From: Clostridiaceae bacterium | GTDB taxonomy: Bacteria; Bacillota; Clostridia; Oscillospirales; Acutalibacteraceae | Assembly: GCA_016293225.1 (NCBI GenBank) | Contig: JAEDEQ010000046.1 | Coordinates: 1-15,235, forward strand | DNA: 15,235 bases | Direction of reading: 5' to 3' | Shown: positions 1 through 7,453 of the stretch, piece by piece | How the letters are laid out: each line of letters opens with the position of its first letter | Position numbering within the stretch: position 1 is the first letter of the stretch | Made by a program: the position numbers and the translations under genes | The notes under the pieces: model-generated | What the model was told of the DNA's origin: nothing | The model's input: the letters and a program-made list of their open reading frames with translations, nothing else | Database searches by the model: none

Positions 1-2332
1 TGTTCGTCTTGCGCGCATACTCAACAAGCGACGAGCCGCAGTAACGGAAAACTCCGCTTTGGGTGAAAAGGTTATAGTCCATTCTCTTTCCGTTGCGGAT
101 AAGTCCCACGCTTACGGTGACGTACGGCTTTTTAAGCTTGCTTTGGAGAGCGTTAACGGAATATGCGCAGTATTTTGTGTCAACGCCGTATTCCTTTGTG
201 CTTTCAAACATATTCGCGCCGAGCGGATAATAGTCCTCTCCGTCCGTTACCATCAGACCCCACTGCTTTCCGAGGTATGACGGCTCGCTGTCATAGAGCG
301 TGTTATCAAAAAGCATCGGCTTTGACCAGTCGCCGTTAAAGGAGACGAACGGGATTGAAAGCGCCGGCACGGCTTCGTCCTCGCTTTCAAGGAAAACAAA
401 GCCGTCGATGAAAAAGCCGTTCTTGAAAGCTTCGCGCATTTTTGAAATCAGTTCCTGCGAGACGGTGATTTTTACCGAAACGGTTTTGCTCTCGCCCGGA
501 GCAAGGGTAACAACGCCGTTTTCGGCGCCTTTGAGGTACTCTGCGCCGTAATCGGACTCCTTGAGCCTTGATGCAGTGAGAGTATTGACATATTTTCCGT
601 CCATTGTTTTAATAAAGCTGTCGGTCAGCACCGCTTCGCGAAGCTTATAGCTCAAAGGAGAAGCGGAAAGGTTATGCGCCTTGAACGAAAACTCAAGCAC
701 ACCGTCGGTATCCTCGCCGAGCTCGATTTTCGGCCTTGAAACGCCGTCGCTTTGTGTGAGGTATGCCGGAGTTTGAATTGCTTTTTCAATATTGACAAGG
801 CCTGCGCCCTGCTGTCTCGGAGAGTAATAGGTGCTGTTTCCGCGGGCGGCGAAAGGCACCGCAGTGCTCATCAAAAGGCTGTTGACAAGCTCGGCGCTGT
901 CCTTTTTTGAGGCGGAAAGTCCGCTTTCATTGACATACTGCTTGACAAGGGCAAAGGCCCCTGCGTAATACGGCGCGGCCATGGACGTTCCGTTCATATA
1001 GCCGTATGTATTTCCGGGAATGCTTGAATAAATGTCGCTTCCGGGCGTTGTAATCTCCGGCTTGAGGCGGAGATCGGCCGTTACGCCCCACGAGGAGAAC
1101 GAGGAGATTTTAACTGAGCCGACGCCGTCAATGCTGAGCACCTCCGGATTCTTTGAGGTACCCCACGAAACCGCCGAGGAAGCAACCGCCATCGGCCATT
1201 TATAGCTTGCGGGCGAACCCACGGTTCCATAATCAAAAAGCTCGGCGTTCATTCTGTCATAGCCGGAAACGGCGTCGCTTTCGCCCATGCTCGCCTCGTT
1301 TCCGCCGGAGCAGGAAACGGCAATGCCGCTTCTTTGAAGCTTTTTATATACGATGGCGGAAATGGGATTATCGTGATCCTGTCCGCACGGGGAGCCGAGA
1401 CTCATGTTGACAACGTCCGCACCGAGCTTCACCGCGTCGTCAAGGGCGGCAAGATTCGCCTCCTCCTTTGCAACAGAGTTTTTCTCATCGCCGAAAATCT
1501 TCATCAAAAGCAGCTGCGCGTCCGGCGCAACGCCTGTCATTTCGCCGCTTTTTCCTGCGGCGATGCCGGCAACGTGGGTTCCGTGGTCGGAATTCTTGTT
1601 GCCGACTGTTTTGTCAATTTCGGCATAGTCCCAGATATACGGAATTTTTTCCGAGTAATAATTCACGCCCCAGCGCGGTACTATTGTGTTTAGCAACTTA
1701 AAGGTTGTTATTATGTTAATATCCTTTTTTGAAAGGGTCGGCTGAGAAACGCCGGAGGAAAAAACCTCATGGCTGCATTCAAAGCCCGTATCAAGGACGG
1801 CAACAACAAGACCCTTTCCGGTATAGCCCTTTTCCTGCGCTTCCAGAACGCCGGTGAAGCGGTTATAATCAAACTTGCTGTCAAAAGTCTCCTCTGTTTC
1901 CTTTTCATCATCGGGCTGACTGTATCGCGCGGCAACGCTTACGCTTTTTACGCCGGGGAGCTGCTCAATCGTTGAAATATACTTATACGGAACAACAAGC
2001 GAAAAGCCGTTGAGCACAAACGAATATGAAAACGAATTATTGAAATCGGCGGCAGAAACGGTCTTTTCAATAAGCTGTCTGAGCTTTTCCTGCGCCTGTT
2101 CAATTTTTTCATACTGCTCGCTTTGAAGATATGACGAAAGAAGCTCGCGCCGCTCAGAGGAGCCCGAGACAGAGTCAAGCAGACTTTCTTCCTCAAGCTC
2201 AACAATAACGGCAACGCAGTCCTCGGAGCTCAAAATACCGTTGAGCTTTTCTGCTGCCGTTTTATCCGTCAGTCCGAAAAACGAGGACAGAGCCATCAGA
2301 AAGCTCAGCAGAGCGGCAATGAATGATTTCAT
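1..2332 (-). CDS. Secreted subtilisin-family (S8) serine protease, lactocepin/C5a-peptidase-like, C-terminus beyond left edge
   Basis: The frame is open from an ATG at 2332 to the left edge (777 codons, no stop), so the gene is partial. Residues 1-25 form a hydrophobic signal peptide, so export is expected. Residues ~35-145 look like an I9-type propeptide. The catalytic domain shows the full triad: Asp181 in AVLDTGFE, His250 in DHGTHVAGIAAG and Ser450 in NGTSMAAP, with the oxyanion Asn345 in SGGNEAS. The block ISSFSSWGVTADLRLKPEIT before the Ser is typical of lactocepin-like cell-surface proteases. The His-Ser spacing of 200 residues leaves no room for a full PA-domain insert. Residues ~520-650 look like the Fn3-type beta domain that follows the protease in this lineage. 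The start is supported by a GGGAGAG ribosome site. Likely role: extracellular protein degradation. Any cell-wall anchor would lie outside the window. Family assignment is firm; the natural substrate is unknown. Confidence 0.93.
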   Translation of the reverse strand, partial: MKSFIAALLSFLMALSSFFGLTDKTAAEKLNGILSSEDCVAVIVELEEESLLDSVSGSSERRELLSSYLQSEQYEKIEQAQEKLRQLIEKTVSAADFNNSFSYSFVLNGFSLVVPYKYISTIEQLPGVKSVSVAARYSQPDDEKETEETFDSKFDYNRFTGVLEAQEKGYTGKGLVVAVLDTGFECSHEVFSSGVSQPTLSKKDINIITTFKLLNTIVPRWGVNYYSEKIPYIWDYAEIDKTVGNKNSDHGTHVAGIAAGKSGEMTGVAPDAQLLLMKIFGDEKNSVAKEEANLAALDDAVKLGADVVNMSLGSPCGQDHDNPISAIVYKKLQRSGIAVSCSGGNEASMGESDAVSGYDRMNAELFDYGTVGSPASYKWPMAVASSAVSWGTSKNPEVLSIDGVGSVKISSFSSWGVTADLRLKPEITTPGSDIYSSIPGNTYGYMNGTSMAAPYYAGAFALVKQYVNESGLSASKKDSAELVNSLLMSTAVPFAARGNSTYYSPRQQGAGLVNIEKAIQTPAYLTQSDGVSRPKIELGEDTDGVLEFSFKAHNLSASPLSYKLREAVLTDSFIKTMDGKYVNTLTASRLKESDYGAEYLKGAENGVVTLAPGESKTVSVKITVSQELISKMREAFKNGFFIDGFVFLESEDEAVPALSIPFVSFNGDWSKPMLFDNTLYDSEPSYLGKQWGLMVTDGEDYYPLGANMFESTKEYGVDTKYCAYSVNALQSKLKKPYVTVSVGLIRNGKRMDYNLFTQSGVFRYCGSSLVEYARKTN

Positions 2333-2347
2333 ATAAATCTCTCCCTT

Positions 2348-2367
2348 TTACCCGTTTAAACAGGTAA
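2348..2367 (-). promoter_or_regulatory. 20-bp palindrome in the protease leader (operator or 5' mRNA hairpin)
   Basis: The sequence TTACCTGTTTAAACGGGTAA (minus strand) folds into an 8-bp hairpin with a TTAA loop, including one G-U pair. It lies between the -10 box and the ribosome binding site of the protease gene, at about +8 to +27 of the inferred transcript. It could be a repressor operator or an mRNA-stabilising 5' hairpin; the sequence alone does not decide. Confidence 0.4.
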
Positions 2368-2381
2368 CAAACTGATATTTT

Positions 2382-2410
2382 ATATTACCATAATTTTTGA
2401 GCGATAGCAA
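2382..2410 (-). promoter_or_regulatory. Sigma-A promoter for the S8 protease gene
   Basis: On the minus strand, TTGCTA (2410-2405), a 17-bp spacer and TAATAT (2387-2382), with a TG one base before the -10 box (extended -10). The inferred start point near 2375 gives a leader of about 43 nt. Confidence 0.6.
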
Positions 2411-2421
2411 CAAATACAAAC

Positions 2422-2450
2422 AAAAAAACCGCCGTTGAAAGCGGTTTTTT
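2422..2450 (-). terminator. Rho-independent terminator downstream of the ECF transporter gene
   Basis: Stem AAAAAACCGC / GCGGTTTTTT around an 8-nt loop, running into a T tract on the minus strand, 26 bp beyond the stop of the RibU-like gene. The A/T arms make it potentially bidirectional, but only minus-strand genes flank it. Confidence 0.8.
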
Positions 2451-2475
2451 CACACAGCGGTTGATTTAAAAAAGC

Positions 2476-3045
2476 TCAGACAAATTTTTGCGCGTCTATT
2501 CTTTTGATAAGAGTCGGAACAAGAACAAAGCCCAGAACGCTGAGCATTGCGCCCTTAATCGCGTTGAGCGCCGTTGCCGACCAGATTGCGCCCCAGAGCG
2601 CCTTGCTTTCAAGCGTTACTCCGAGGAAATACTTGAAAAACGGCGGGTCAATTAAGTAGTTTGCACCGATGCCGACAAGAACTATTGAAGCAATACCCAC
2701 CACCGCGGCAAAAACAACGCCCGATTTTTTCCTGCTCCTTTTATAAAGCAGGCAGAACGGAACAATATATGCCGTTCCCACAATGAAGTTCATAAGGTTG
2801 CCGAAACCCATCTGAGTACCCATTCCCTTAACGGCAAGCTCGATAAGATTCTTCACAAGCTCAACCACAACGCCCCAGACCGGGCCGTAGAGCATTGCGC
2901 CGACAAGCGCCGGAATATCGCTCAAATCAAGTTTCAGATGACCGGCTCCCGGAAACAGCGGAAACTCTAAAAGATACAGCACAAAGCTGACGGCGCAGAG
3001 CATTGCAACAACAACAAAACGGGTGAATTTTTTGCTTTTTTTCAT
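2476..3045 (-). CDS. ribU: ECF transporter substrate-binding (S) component, riboflavin type (RibU)
   Basis: A 189-residue, highly hydrophobic protein with about six membrane segments, the usual size of an ECF S component. The N-terminal block FPLFPGAGHLKLDLSDIPAL resembles the RibU signature around the first loop, where this family has a conserved Pro/Asp region. S components bind the vitamin and partner with a shared EcfA/A'/T energising module, which is not encoded here. The riboflavin assignment rests mainly on the FMN riboswitch directly upstream in the same transcript. The start is an ATG with GGAAAGG ten bases upstream. The gene is a single-gene unit bounded by its own promoter and terminator. 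Other vitamin S components share this fold, but the riboswitch argues strongly for a flavin. Confidence 0.87.
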   Translation of the reverse strand: MKKSKKFTRFVVVAMLCAVSFVLYLLEFPLFPGAGHLKLDLSDIPALVGAMLYGPVWGVVVELVKNLIELAVKGMGTQMGFGNLMNFIVGTAYIVPFCLLYKRSRKKSGVVFAAVVGIASIVLVGIGANYLIDPPFFKYFLGVTLESKALWGAIWSATALNAIKGAMLSVLGFVLVPTLIKRIDAQKFV

Positions 3046-3074
3046 TTTTGATCAACCTTTCCAAGCAGTTTGAC

Positions 3075-3105
3075 AAACAAAAACGCCCGCAAAAAATTGC
3101 AGGCG
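3075..3105 (-). terminator. Attenuator terminator of the FMN riboswitch
   Basis: Between the aptamer and the ribU start codon, minus strand: CGCCTGC (3105-3099), an 8-nt T-rich loop, GCGGGCG (3090-3084), then TTTTTGTTTG. This 7-bp stem with one G-U pair and a U tract is a typical intrinsic terminator. FMN binding would favour it and stop transcription before ribU. Confidence 0.78.
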
Positions 3106-3130
3106 CAGAAAAGCAGATCATGTGTTTTTC

Positions 3131-3245
3131 TTCTTCCGTCCGGACTGTGACCGTCGGCTTCGGAATTGCACCGAATCGGCTTTGCAAAAAGCAAAGTTCG
3201 CAGGCTGTAACTGCCGGTGAGGAATTGCACCTCGCCCTGAAGATT
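3131..3245 (-). ncRNA. FMN riboswitch (RFN element)
   Basis: Read on the minus strand, the region contains the conserved RFN blocks in order: AGGGCGAGGTGCAATTCC, TCACCGGCAGTTACAG, CAGCCTGCGA, AGCCGATTCGGTGCAATTCC, GAAGCCGACGGTCACAGTCC and GGACGGAAGAAG. The variable arm (ACTTTGCTTTTTGCAAAGC) forms a perfect small hairpin. The element sits between a consensus promoter and a terminator-ribU arrangement, the expected setting for FMN-dependent transcription attenuation of riboflavin uptake. Confidence 0.97.
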
Positions 3246-3260
3246 CATTTGTCTGATAAC

Positions 3261-3289
3261 AGTATATTACTCTGTTTTACTTTTGTCAA
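3261..3289 (-). promoter_or_regulatory. Consensus sigma-A promoter of the FMN riboswitch-ribU transcript
   Basis: Minus strand: perfect TTGACA at 3289-3284, a 17-bp spacer, and TATACT at 3266-3261. The inferred start lies about 10 nt before the first conserved riboswitch block. The -35 box is only 18 bp beyond the manA stop codon, and no terminator separates the two. Confidence 0.88.
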
Positions 3290-3306
3290 CAGTTTTCAGG
3301 GTTTTT

Positions 3307-4266
3307 TTATATTCTTGTTTCAAGCACGGTGAGCGAGCCGAGCAGCTCAACTTCCCCGAGTCCTGCCGGGAGGAAAACGCTTTCGCCCTTATAGAAGGTC
3401 AGAACGCTGTCCTTATGGCAGAGCACGCCGTTGCCATCAAGCGCAACGAGGGAGACGAACGAGCTTTCGTCCGCGGTCACTTTCAGGCTTTCCTTAACGT
3501 CCAGCCTGTAGGAGGTAAAGCTTTTGCAGGAAGCAAGGAGGGTTCTTTTGCTTTCGCCGATAAGCTCGGTTTCCTTCGGTTCAAAATCGGTTTCAGCGGT
3601 CTTTTTGAGGTTCAGGACGTCAAGCGCCTTTTGAACATGCAGCTCCCTTGGCTTTCCGTTCTGAAGCCGTCCGTAGTCATAGACGCGGTAGGTGACGTTT
3701 GAGCTTTGCTGAACCTCCGCAAGGAGAATCCCCTTTCCGATTGCGTGGAGCGTGCCTGCTTTGATGAAAAAGACGTCGCCCTTTTTAACGGGTACTCTGT
3801 TGCAGTGCTCAAGCACGGTGTTGTTTAAAACCGCGCTTTTAAACTGCTCTTTCGTCATATCCTCGCGCAGACCGAAAACAAGGCTTGCGCCCTCCTCGCA
3901 GTCAAGGATATACCACATTTCGGTTTTGCCGTCCTGGTTTTCATATTTTCTTGCGTAGTCGTCGTCCGGGTGAACCTGCAAGGAGAGATTGTCCCTTGCG
4001 TCAATCAGCTTTATGAGCACGGGAAAGGAGGAAAGCTTTTCCGCCCTTGTGCCGAGGAAGGCTTTGCCCTCGTTTGAAAGTACGTCGGAAAGCGTTCTGC
4101 CCTTAAAGGCGGTGTTTTCAACAATACATTCGCCGTCCGGGTGGCAGGAAAGCACCCACGCTTCGGCCTGGCGGTCAGACACCGCCGGGTAATCAAACTC
4201 CCTTGAAAGGCGTGTTCCGCCCCAGATGTAATCCTTTATTGCCGGTGAAAGTTTTATCGGTTTCAT
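3307..4266 (-). CDS. manA: Mannose-6-phosphate isomerase, class I
   Basis: A cytosolic Zn enzyme interconverting mannose-6-phosphate and fructose-6-phosphate, used in mannose catabolism or in supplying GDP-mannose precursors. The 319-residue length matches the short Firmicute form. Zn ligands are visible: Gln97 and His99 in LSLQVHPDDD, Glu116 in GKTEMWYI and His174 in KAGTLHAIGKG; the catalytic Arg is Arg194 in TYRVYDYGR. The N-terminal PAIKDYIWGGTRL is also typical. The frame extends upstream to a TTG at 4284, but the ATG at 4266 is preferred because the sequence encoded by that extension contains the AAAGG ribosome site. It is transcribed divergently from bofA. No sugar PTS or other sugar genes are nearby, so the specific pathway is not shown by context. 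Confidence 0.95.
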   Translation of the reverse strand: MKPIKLSPAIKDYIWGGTRLSREFDYPAVSDRQAEAWVLSCHPDGECIVENTAFKGRTLSDVLSNEGKAFLGTRAEKLSSFPVLIKLIDARDNLSLQVHPDDDYARKYENQDGKTEMWYILDCEEGASLVFGLREDMTKEQFKSAVLNNTVLEHCNRVPVKKGDVFFIKAGTLHAIGKGILLAEVQQSSNVTYRVYDYGRLQNGKPRELHVQKALDVLNLKKTAETDFEPKETELIGESKRTLLASCKSFTSYRLDVKESLKVTADESSFVSLVALDGNGVLCHKDSVLTFYKGESVFLPAGLGEVELLGSLTVLETRI

Positions 4267-4287
4267 TTGTATTCGACCTTTCAATTA

Positions 4288-4316
4288 TCATATCCGCGCT
4301 CTTTTCAAAATAAACT
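4288..4316 (+). promoter_or_regulatory. Putative sigma-E-type sporulation promoter for bofA
   Basis: TCATATC (4288-4294), a 14-bp spacer and AATAAACT (4309-4316). This fits the B. subtilis sigma-E pattern (KMATATT, 14-15 bp, CATACAMT) with one mismatch in the -35 and two in the -10. The inferred start near 4323 leaves a very short leader that still includes the AAGGAG site. bofA is sigma-E controlled in Bacillus, and sipL in this window has a matching site. Confidence 0.4.
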
Positions 4317-4337
4317 GTTATGAAAGGAGCGATAAAA

Positions 4338-4601
4338 ATGCAGTTTAAAAGCACCTCAGTGATAATAATGCTTGCCGTCTTTTCCCTCATCACTCTTGCG
4401 GTGATGATAAAAAGCAAGCACTTTTTTAAGGCGCTCGTCCTCTCCGCCGCGCAGGGCGTTGCCGCGCTTTTTGCGGTCAATCTGCTTTCGGCGGCAACCG
4501 GCGTTTCGCTTGCCGTCAACGGCGTAACGCTTGCACTTTCCGCAATCGGCTCGCTGCCGGCAGTTGTTGCAATGCTTGTTTCAAGGCTGTTCCTTGCCTG
4601 A
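4338..4601 (+). CDS. bofA: BofA-family pro-sigma-K processing inhibitor-like membrane protein
   Basis: An 87-residue hydrophobic protein whose C-terminal half (GVAALFAVNLLSAATGVSLA, then VNGVTLALSAIGSLPAVVAM) carries the repeated small-residue pattern of the BofA family. In Bacillus, BofA sits in the outer forespore membrane and, with SpoIVFA, restrains the SpoIVFB protease that activates sigma-K. Many Clostridia keep BofA although pro-sigma-K control varies, so the inhibitory role is inferred. An in-frame ATG lies 18 bp upstream, but the chosen ATG is the one placed 9 bp after AAGGAG. Its stop is 2 bp from the end of the convergent amidase gene. Confidence 0.85.
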   Translation: MQFKSTSVIIMLAVFSLITLAVMIKSKHFFKALVLSAAQGVAALFAVNLLSAATGVSLAVNGVTLALSAIGSLPAVVAMLVSRLFLA

Positions 4602-4603
4602 AC

Positions 4604-7360
4604 TCACTGCGCAAGATAGCTTTCAATTCCGTCTGCTATTGCAGCGGCTATCTTGTCGCGGTTTGAGGAATCGAGCAGCAGCCTGCACTCGTTTTCGTTC
4701 GTGATGAACGCGGTTTCAACAAGCACGCTCGGACACTCCTCAAGCCTTGTTACGCTGAACGGGTTATATATTGTTCCGACCGCGCAGTCAGAGCGCTTTG
4801 ACGGCTCTGCGGCATAAAAGTCATTTTGGAAAAGAGCAAGCATTTTTTCATATATCGCGCCTGCAAGCGGCTTTGAAAACGGGCGGTAGTAATAGACCGC
4901 CGTTCCGAGCTTTGAAGTGTTGACGGAGGCGTTGCAGTGAATGCTGACAAAAAGGTCGGCGTTCTGATTTCTTGCATAGGCCTTGCGCTGCTCAAGCGTT
5001 ATGTCGCTGTTGTCCGTGCGCGTAAGCAGCACCCTTGCGCCGCGCTTTTCAAGCTCGTTTTTGGCTGCCGCGGCAAGGGCAAGATTGAGCACGCTTTCGT
5101 TCACAGCGCCGGAAAGCCCCTCTGCTCCGCCGTCCGAGCCGCCGTGGCCGGGGTCAAGAACAACGAGCGTATCAGAAAGCGTTTTCGGCTTTCCTTTAAT
5201 TGTCAGGACAAGCTGTCCGCTGCTGTTTCGCGTAATGCTGTAGCCGTAATAAGCACCCTCCTTTCTGAGGGCAAAGGTGAGGTTTACGGCCGTTTGCGAG
5301 GAATCCGCGCTCCAGCCGGCGGACGAAACAACAGGGCTTTGCGAGGTATCTATTGCGCCGCCTGCGGACGAGGTGTAATAAAACGTGAAGCGGATATACT
5401 GCGCCGTGAACGAGCTTACGTTGAACTTTTTGGAGTATGCCGAGTAATACGACTGCGGCCCGAACGAGAACGAATACGGAACCTCCCAGTTCATGTTAAG
5501 CCTGATTTCAAGGTCTCCGTTTTTGATTTCCGATGAGGCAACGCTTATGCGGTTTTCGCCCTGGTCTGCATATGAAACGAGCATAACGTCCTTGGTCTGA
5601 ACGCGCCGGCCGGAGGCAAGGGAAAAGAAGTCGCGCGTGATGTCCTCCTCGCTGTCATAAACCTGACTCTGACCGGTAACGTAGTCGATAGTGCCTTTTA
5701 CAAGCGGAGTGTAATACGGAACAAAGCTGTCGTCGTCGGTCTGCGGCGGCCATGTGTCGGCGTAATCCGCCGTTACAACGCACATCTGATTGCCCGTATA
5801 TTGCGGGGAAGGCGTTGGATTGCTGACGGCGCCCGTCTGCCCGTCCTCGTTGTTTGAAACATTGTTGCCTATTGTGACCTTTTCCGTGTTGTCCGGCTTT
5901 GCTGACACCTCCCCTGTGTTTCCGGCATAAATCACCGCAGGGCCCTCCTTGGTAAAGGTTTCCCCGTTATAGGAGGCGACAACGGAAAGCCGCCCGATTG
6001 AGTCAATTTCAACCTTGCTGTTCGGCGCGGTGACGGTTGCCGTGTACTCGCAGCAGCCGTCCTTTTCCTTTGTGGTTTTTTCAGCCTCAAAGCGCAGCGC
6101 GCCGGCTCTGACGGTTACCGAAGCGCCGGAAACAGCGGTGACGGTTACCTTTATCTTCCGCCCCTCAGAGACGTAAAGGGCGGCGCCGGGTTCAATTTTC
6201 TGAATAAGCTCGTCCTCAAAATTGACATTGACAAGATAAGTAAGCTTTTTTGCGCACTGGGAGAACACAAACTCGTTCTTTCCGTTTTTGAGCGCTAAAT
6301 CGAGCGTGATTTTGCCGTCCTTTGACGTTTCAAGCTCCTCATTTTCAAAATACACCGGGTAAAGATACGAGCCGCGCAGAGTAAGGCTCGCCTTGTGCTC
6401 AGAGGTCTGCACCGCCGAGCCCTCGGTATAGCCGTCGATTGAAAGGGGCGAAAAGGCAAGAGAAGAGTCAATGCCGTTTTCAAGATATTCCCTCACGGCC
6501 GAAAAGCATTTTCCAAGGTCGCTCTGAGCCTTTGAAAGCGAGCAGAAAAGCCTTGAGGAAACAAAGGAAAAGGAATCGGCAAGCCTTGTGTTTTTGAGCG
6601 CAAGGGAGGCGTCCGCCTTTTTGGAGTCCGCAAGCCTGACCGCGGCGCAAAGACCGACTTCCGTCCGCTCGCAAAGGGGCTGAAACTTTTCCAGCGCGGC
6701 TTTGCTTTCCTCCTCGCTTTTTTCGCTCAGAGCAAGGAGGAAAAAGAGCGGCTTGTCCTTTTTGAACGCAAGCTTTTCCTCTTCGGCAAAGCTTGAATCA
6801 AGCTCAAGCGCAACGCTTTTTTTGCCCTTGTTCAAAGCGGCTTTTTCAAAGCGTTTGCAAATGTCGGCGGCGCTTTTTTCCTTTGTGCCGGTCAGGATTA
6901 TTCCGTCAACATCAAAGGAAAAAGCCTTTTTAAAATCGGAGTCCTTTTTTGAAATATCGACTTCAAGATATATGCTTTTTCCCTGCTTTTTAAGCTTTTT
7001 TAAAAAGCTTTTGAGCGCCTTTTGCTTTTTTGCGGAAAGGGAACCGCTTTTTGAAGCGGAAAATGCCTTTGTTTTTACGAACACGCTGTCAAAGCAGGAG
7101 GAGGAAAGGAACGAAAGCGAGTCCTCGCCTGCCTCGTTCTGTTCGGCAAAGCCGCCGGAAAGCGAAAAATCCTCGTCCTCAACAGCTCTCACTGCAGTGG
7201 GCAGCTTTTTTGCCCTTTGCTTTTGCACGCTTTCGGTAAAATCGCCGTTCACGGCGGACGGGTCGCTTTTTTGCGTTTTAATGTATCTCAGCGCAAAAAT
7301 ACCGCTGAGCAGCAGTATCAGAGCGCAGACGGATATGATAACTATATTGCTTTTTTTCAT
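4604..7360 (-). CDS. Large membrane-anchored N-acetylmuramoyl-L-alanine amidase (Amidase_3) with a degenerate N-terminal barrel-like domain
   Basis: 918 residues; the enzyme is predicted to cleave the amide bond between MurNAc and the stem peptide outside the membrane. Residues ~5-25 form one membrane segment without a clear cleavage site. Residues ~90-310 contain about eight short hydrophobic strands alternating with helices, like a worn TIM barrel related to the neighbouring GHL10 protein. Residues ~315-480 are beta-rich, ~485-520 are a Ser/Asn/Pro linker, and ~520-730 are beta-rich and unassigned. Amidase_3 occupies ~730-918 with Zn ligands His739 (VVLDPGHGGSDGG), Glu755 (NES) and His808 (SIHCNAS) and catalytic Glu882 (VETAFITN), all present. 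The ATG at 7360 is chosen for its AAAGGA site; longer in-frame starts would place the promoter inside the gene. The closest role is growth, division or spore-wall remodelling; context does not choose. Confidence 0.92.
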   Translation of the reverse strand: MKKSNIVIISVCALILLLSGIFALRYIKTQKSDPSAVNGDFTESVQKQRAKKLPTAVRAVEDEDFSLSGGFAEQNEAGEDSLSFLSSSCFDSVFVKTKAFSASKSGSLSAKKQKALKSFLKKLKKQGKSIYLEVDISKKDSDFKKAFSFDVDGIILTGTKEKSAADICKRFEKAALNKGKKSVALELDSSFAEEEKLAFKKDKPLFFLLALSEKSEEESKAALEKFQPLCERTEVGLCAAVRLADSKKADASLALKNTRLADSFSFVSSRLFCSLSKAQSDLGKCFSAVREYLENGIDSSLAFSPLSIDGYTEGSAVQTSEHKASLTLRGSYLYPVYFENEELETSKDGKITLDLALKNGKNEFVFSQCAKKLTYLVNVNFEDELIQKIEPGAALYVSEGRKIKVTVTAVSGASVTVRAGALRFEAEKTTKEKDGCCEYTATVTAPNSKVEIDSIGRLSVVASYNGETFTKEGPAVIYAGNTGEVSAKPDNTEKVTIGNNVSNNEDGQTGAVSNPTPSPQYTGNQMCVVTADYADTWPPQTDDDSFVPYYTPLVKGTIDYVTGQSQVYDSEEDITRDFFSLASGRRVQTKDVMLVSYADQGENRISVASSEIKNGDLEIRLNMNWEVPYSFSFGPQSYYSAYSKKFNVSSFTAQYIRFTFYYTSSAGGAIDTSQSPVVSSAGWSADSSQTAVNLTFALRKEGAYYGYSITRNSSGQLVLTIKGKPKTLSDTLVVLDPGHGGSDGGAEGLSGAVNESVLNLALAAAAKNELEKRGARVLLTRTDNSDITLEQRKAYARNQNADLFVSIHCNASVNTSKLGTAVYYYRPFSKPLAGAIYEKMLALFQNDFYAAEPSKRSDCAVGTIYNPFSVTRLEECPSVLVETAFITNENECRLLLDSSNRDKIAAAIADGIESYLAQ

Positions 7361-7402
7361 TTCGGATATCCTTTGGTTTTGTAATTCGGTCTGAACGGCT
7401 TT

Positions 7403-7430
7403 ATTATACCACACTTTTTGCGCTTTGCAA
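7403..7430 (-). promoter_or_regulatory. Extended -10 sigma-A promoter of the amidase gene
   Basis: Minus strand: TTGCAA (7430-7425), 16-bp spacer, TATAAT (7408-7403) preceded by TGG. It lies in the 93-bp gap after the GHL10 gene, so the amidase can be expressed on its own. The murD promoter in this window has almost the same elements (TTGCAA and TGGTATAAT). Confidence 0.8.
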
Positions 7431-7453
7431 ATCGCCCGAAGCAAGTTTTACTT

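Noticed and set aside
1153..1975. Several short frames on both strands between 1153 and 2214
   Set aside because: All lie within the single uninterrupted S8 protease frame that runs from 2332 to the left edge; its triad, oxyanion Asn and signal peptide leave no doubt.
2927..3332. Short frames overlapping 2927-3332 on both strands
   Set aside because: They cover the FMN riboswitch, its attenuator and promoter, which explain the sequence conservation without protein coding.
4937..5536. A 199-codon plus-strand frame opposite the amidase catalytic domain
   Set aside because: The minus strand here encodes all four catalytic residues of Amidase_3, and the plus frame shows no family features.
6702..7394. 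A 230-codon plus-strand frame opposite the amidase N-terminus
   Set aside because: Ser/Phe-rich low-complexity translation that merely mirrors the Lys/Glu-rich amidase coding strand; no start signals.
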